DNA of 64,000 bases, from the NCBI RefSeq assembly GCF_000226095.1, contig NC_016476.1:1798001-1862000 (forward strand). The letters are read 5' to 3'. A program made the translations under genes and the position numbers. Below, in pieces: positions 59,747 through 64,000 of this stretch (position 1 is the stretch's first letter; the number at the start of each line of letters is the position of its first letter). The notes under the pieces were generated by a model. The model saw nothing but the letters and a program-made list of their open reading frames with translations, was not told the origin of the DNA and searched no databases. The stretch comes from Thermothelomyces thermophilus ATCC 42464. Lineage: Eukaryota > Ascomycota > Sordariomycetes > Sordariales > Chaetomiaceae.

Positions 59747-62700
59747 ATGGCGTCAAACGCCCCCTTCCAGTTCGCGGGCGATTCCGAGTCGGACGACGAC
59801 AACTTCAACCCCGCGCCTGCCGACATGTCCGATGAAGAAGAAGACGCCGCAGCTGACGCTGGAAACAGCGACCGCCGCGCAAGCAGCCCTGCTGCAGATG
59901 ACGGCCAGAATGAGATGGAGGAGGATGACGACCGTCCGACCAAGGCCGGGAAGAAACGGCCTCGCGAGGACGACGATGAAGAAGAAAACGAGGGCGAAGA
60001 GGAAGAGGATGAAGAAGATGCAGAGAAGAACGGAGATGATCAAGACGAAGAAGAAGAAGAAGAGGAGGAGGAGGAGGAGGAGGAAGAGGAAGAGGAAGAT
60101 GAAGATGTCCATGTGAGCCCACCTTCCCCTATCTTGCGTTCTGGGCCATCGCGTTGGCTGGGACTGGCTGCGCGCTTGCTGCCGTGGCCAATCGGCAGCT
60201 AACATTCTTCGCAGCGCCATCGTCGCAAGCGGCGCAAGGACCACCGTGCTGCTTTCTTCGATATCGAGGCCGAGGTCGAGGACGAAGACGAGGCCGAAGA
60301 TGAGGAGAAAGAGGGCGAGGAGATTGAGGACTTCATCGATAATGCGCACCCCGACGACATCGCGGATAGCGGCCATCTTGACGATGATAGGAGGCACCGC
60401 GAGCTGGACCGTCGCCGCGAGATCGAGGCGAGCATGGATGCAGAGAAGCAAGCCGAGATTTTGCGAGCCCGCTACGGCAAACGGGCCCCGGCCAGGGGTT
60501 ACGGAGAAATGACGGTCGTTCCCAAGCGCCTGCTCCTTCCGAGTGTTGATGACCCTGGCATCTGGGCTGTCAAGTGCAAAGAAGGGAAGGAACGTGATAT
60601 CGTCTTCTCCATCATGCGGCGCATAGAGGAACGAGCCGGTGGTAAGGATGAACTTCCCATCACAGCGGCGTTTGAGCGCGGCGGGCCGAACTCGGTCATG
60701 AAAGGCTACATCTACGTTGAAGCTCGCCGCCAGAACGATATTTTGATTGCGCTGGACGGCGTTCTCGATGTCTATCCCCGGACCAAGATGATACTTGTCG
60801 AGTTGAAGGACATGCCGGACCTCTTGCGCGTTAACAAAACGCCCAGCCTGGAGCCCGGCGCGTGGGTGCGGTTGAAACGGCCGGCAAAGCACGCTGGCGA
60901 CCTCGCCCAGGTCCTCGACGTGACCGAGAACGGCTTGGAAGCCCGGGTGCGCTTCATTCCCCGACTGGACTATGGTGTCCGAGATGATACCTCGTCCTCG
61001 CTTACGGCAGATGGTAAGCGGAAGCGTCCCGGCATGCCTGGGCCTCGACCTCCCCAGCGACTCTTCAGCGAAGCCGAGGCAAGAAAGCGGCACCCCCGTT
61101 ACATCCAAGGCAATCCGCAGACCAACACCTGGACGTATATGGGTGAAGACTTCGAGAACGGGTTCCAAGTCAAAGACATCAAGATCCAGCATTTGGAAAT
61201 CAAGGATGTGAACCCGACACTGGAAGAGGTGACAAAGTTCGCCAGCGGTTCCGAGGACGGCACCGAGAACCTCGATCTCAAAGCTCTCGCTGCAAGCCTC
61301 AAAGACAGCAACGCAAGCTCTGCCTATCTCCCGGGTGACGTCATCGAGGTGTACGAGGGCGAGCAACAAGGTGTTGTCGGCAAGGCGGTTAGTGTACAAG
61401 GTGACATTGTCACTCTGAAGGTGACGGAAGGCGACCTGGCGGGGCAGACAATCGAGGTGCCCAACAAGGGTCTCCGCAAACGGTTCAAGACTGGTGACCA
61501 CGTCAAGGTCATCGGCGGTAGCCGGTTCCGCGACGAAGTCGGCATGGTCGTCAAGATCGTCGATGACCGTGTCACGATCCTGACCGACCAGACGAACACC
61601 GAGGTGACCGTCTTCAGCAAGGACCTGCGCGAGGCGAGTGATATTGGCGGGCAGGGATCGCTTGGCCAGTACTCGCTCCTCGACCTTGTCCAGCTTGACC
61701 CTACCACTGTTGCCTGCATTGTCAAGGTGGACCGCGAATCAATGGTTGTGCTGGATCAGAACGGCGATACCAGGCAAGTGATGCCTTCTCAAATTGCCAA
61801 CAAGCTTCCCAAGAGGAGGACAGCAGTGGCCGCCGATCGGAACGGTTCCGAGATTCGGCTCGACGACGTTGTGCGCGAGTATGGCGGGCAGCAGCGGCAG
61901 GGCAAGATCATCCACATCCACCGGTCCTTCATCTTTCTCCACAGCAATGCGACCACTGAGAACGCTGGCGTGTTTGTCACGAGAGCTGGCAACGTCACAA
62001 CCGTCGCGGCCAAGGGCGGCCGGACCGCGAACACGAATTCCGGCCCCGACCTGAGCACCATGAACCCGGCTCTCAAGCGGAACCCGGCCCAGAACCAGCC
62101 GATGCAGCCGCCCAAGACCTTCGGCCGCGACCGCGCCCTTGGCCAGACGGTGAGCATCAGGAGGGGTGGTTATAAGGGCTTGATGGGTATTGTGAAGGAC
62201 ACGACCGACACTGATGCGCGCGTCGAGCTTCACGGCAAGAACAAGATCGTCACTGTTCCCAAGGCGGACCTCATTTTCAAGGACAAGGTGACTGGTAAGA
62301 CGATTGACATTTACAGTCGGTCGGGGGGACCTGGTTTCGGGGGCCTTGGACGTGGCGGATTTGGATCTGGCGACCGACCCGGCGGCAGCAGAACGCCCAT
62401 GGGCGCGGGAGGTGGAGAGAGGACTCCGGCCTGGGGTGTTTCGAAAGGTAAGAAGAAGACCCAATGGCGTCCGGACGGGCAAGGTTCCCATGCTAACTCT
62501 GGTTCCCAGCGGCCGCCCGCACACCTGCCTGGGGTCGCGCCGAGGCATCTGGTTCGCGCACTCCCGCCTGGGGCGACGGTTCGCGTACCGTCAATCCGTA
62601 CGATGGCAGCCGGACTGCGTACGGCGACGGCAGCCGCACCGCGTACGGTGGTGCCACGTCTTATGGCGGCTCTCGCACGCCCGCCTGGTCCTCGAGCGCC

Positions 62701-63165
62701 AAGACGCCGGCCCACGACGGCTTCGGCCATGGCTCCAAAACGCCTGCGTACGGCTCGTCCAGCAGCGACCCCTGGGGCTCCAAAACACCAGCCTACGGCG
62801 CCTCGGCTCCCACGCCGGGAGCTAGCGGCGGGGACAGCTGGGGTTACACGCCCGGCCCGAGCGGCGGGTCGCATGCCTACGATGCGCCCACCCCCGGTGC
62901 CGGTCTGGGTGCGCCTACCCCGGCCGCACTCAATGCTCCCACACCGGGCGCCTACTCGGCACCAACACCGGCGGCCGCCAGCGCTCCGACGCCGGGTGCA
63001 TGGCAGGGTGGCTGGGGCGCTGATGCCGCGCCCACTCCGGCCGTGGGGGCTCCCACCCCAGCCGCTAGTGGCGGGTATTACGGCGCACCGACGCCGGCCG
63101 CGTACGGCGGTGCGCCGGAGACGCCTGCTGCGTCGGGCGAGATTCGGTATGCGGATGACGATTGA
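59747..63165 (+). CDS. SPT5: Transcription elongation factor SPT5 (3 exons)
   Basis: Exons 59747-60112, 60215-62447 and 62510-63165; introns 102 and 62 bp; 1084 residues. SPT5 with SPT4 clamps RNA polymerase II in the nucleus. Order: very acidic N-terminus (poly-Glu from GAG/GAA repeats), the [20 protein letters not shown] block just after intron 1, and an NGN domain ([13 protein letters not shown] to [11 protein letters not shown], about 238-330). Several KOW segments follow ([63 protein letters not shown]), then a C-terminal repeat region. That region begins with [12 protein letters not shown] units and ends with nine APTPxA-like units, the phosphorylated CTR of the family. Intron 2 lies at the start of the repeats. 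It is convergent with the LPMO gene. Confidence 0.96.
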
Positions 63166-63727
63166 GGGGAAGGGAGGCAGATATGGAGATTGATTTCGTT
63201 GACGGTAATGGCTGAGGGGGGCGGTGGCGTTTGGTCGGGAAAGGGAACCAAAACAGCGCATCTCGTCCGTTTAATCTGTTCCAGGGGGGAGGAGGGGTCA
63301 TCAATATTTATGGGACCATTCATAGACAAGCTTCTTCGTATCTATCGATTGGCCTTGATTTTTTTTTTTTTTTTCCCCATTTCGTTGCTCTGCTGTGTTC
63401 ATGAAGGCTCTCAGAACGTTTTGGCAGTCGCGAGGGATGACTTGGACACCAATTCGAATAGGGTCCGTTGGGTTCAACTTTGAATGCCAGGCAATGTCAC
63501 AGAAATGAAGAGCTCCGGCCTGATAATTACGTGCTTGATGATGAATAATTACCCTGGCCTATTCCAGATACTTGATCATACCTTGGCTTAATTATTTCAC
63601 GACGACAAGAGCAGCATGGTGTTTATACTCGAAGCACGCTCAGAAGAACTGGCAGCGACAACTATATACATTGAAATCGTCTCACCACCATCCTCTGCCG
63701 GTGTATTATTGTTTCTCAGCCCGTAAC
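63166..63727. other. Convergent 3' region of SPT5 and the AA9 gene
   Basis: 562 bp between opposite stops. A run of 16 T at 63359-63374. No gene seen. Confidence 0.5.
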
Positions 63728-64000
63728 TTAGCAGGTGTCGACGGGGGGACCAGCGGGAGTGTAGCTAGTCGGGACGGGGTAGTAGATGTTGATCAGGATG
63801 CCCGGGTCAGTGGCCTTGTAGGCGCCGGGGAACGACACCTTGTTCCTGGGGTTCCAGGTCCCGCTGCCGCCGGTGACTGCGGGAAGATGTTAATTGCTCG
63901 AGTTTCCCAATCGAACAATGCCCGTGTGTAGGCGATGAATTGGTGAATCACATACCTGAGAGCTGGGCACAAGAAATGTAGAACTGGGCGCCGCCGGGGC
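63728..64000 (-). CDS. AA9 lytic polysaccharide monooxygenase, 3' end only
   Basis: Partial gene running off the right edge. The last exon is 63876-63728; a 79-bp intron (63877-63955, GTATGT..CAG) joins it to an exon that starts beyond 64000. The joined reading gives PGGAQFYISCAQLSVTGG and then KVSFPGAYKATDPGILINIY, the signature C-terminal part of AA9. Here the Gln and Tyr of the AQFY(I/M)SC block belong to the copper-site second sphere and axial ligand in the family. The protein ends PPVDTC with no cellulose-binding module, so it is a single-domain form. AA9 enzymes oxidatively cleave cellulose or related glucans outside the cell. Confidence 0.93.

Noticed and set aside
59753-61501. Minus-strand frame of 582 codons across SPT5
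   Set aside because: Shadow of the SPT5 frame; the poly-Glu codons give poly-Phe/Leu on the other strand.
63572-63931. 119-codon plus frame at the right edge
   Set aside because: Antisense to the AA9 gene, whose signature residues and splice sites are clear on the minus strand.
1-64000. CRISPR arrays, bacterial operons, tRNA or rRNA genes
   Set aside because: No regularly spaced short repeats, no clover-leaf sequences or rRNA stretches recognised; spliced eukaryotic genes throughout.

Overview
The window reads as filamentous ascomycete DNA, most likely Sordariomycetes (Sordariales, possibly Chaetomiaceae; inferred from protein content and gene style, not tested). Genes carry short introns (57-165 bp) with GT..AG ends. 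The window contains secreted plant-cell-wall enzymes (exo-polygalacturonase, AA9 LPMO, a broken feruloyl esterase). Gene-rich, GC-rich islands alternate abruptly with AT-rich blocks whose reading frames are full of TAG/TAA, the mark of repeat-induced point mutation (RIP).

Block 1 (1-27956) is a nest of LTR retrotransposons. A Ty1/copia element E (minus; its 5' LTR is 27745-27956) was hit by an unclassified LTR element G (minus; Gag and aspartyl protease visible). G was hit by two Ty3/gypsy chromodomain elements: C (minus, 15222-22415, TSD TAACC) and A (plus, 1-14857, left end outside the window). A was in turn hit by chromodomain element B (plus, 1849-9376, TSD CTAGA). Every edge inside the window can be placed to the base, except the inner end of the G LTR.

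Gene island 1 (28211-40880) holds a feruloyl esterase/tannase pseudogene, an alpha/beta hydrolase, N-myristoyltransferase (minus), a membrane protein of unknown function with a PPxY motif, a membrane-anchored ABHD-type hydrolase (minus, five exons) and the SWR1-complex subunit SWC3.

Block 2 (41408-55978) is one Ty1/copia element D (plus, TSD AAGAT) carrying a chromodomain element F (47098-54720, TSD CTAAT). D landed 50 bp past the stop codon of the exo-polygalacturonase gene and pushed it 14.6 kb away from its convergent neighbour SWC3.

Gene island 2 (56034-64000) holds the exo-polygalacturonase (GH28, minus), transcription elongation factor SPT5 and the 3' end of an AA9 lytic polysaccharide monooxygenase (minus).

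The most unusual signal is a second gene on the antisense strand of all four chromodomain elements, between the chromodomain and the 3' LTR. It encodes a Cys-pair (zinc-finger-like) segment followed by a coiled coil. In three copies the two parts are joined across an apparent 47-51 bp intron. The same elements show a conserved -1 frame offset between Gag and Pol with a GC-rich hairpin at the junction, and LTRs that share the R/U5 part but have different U3 parts.
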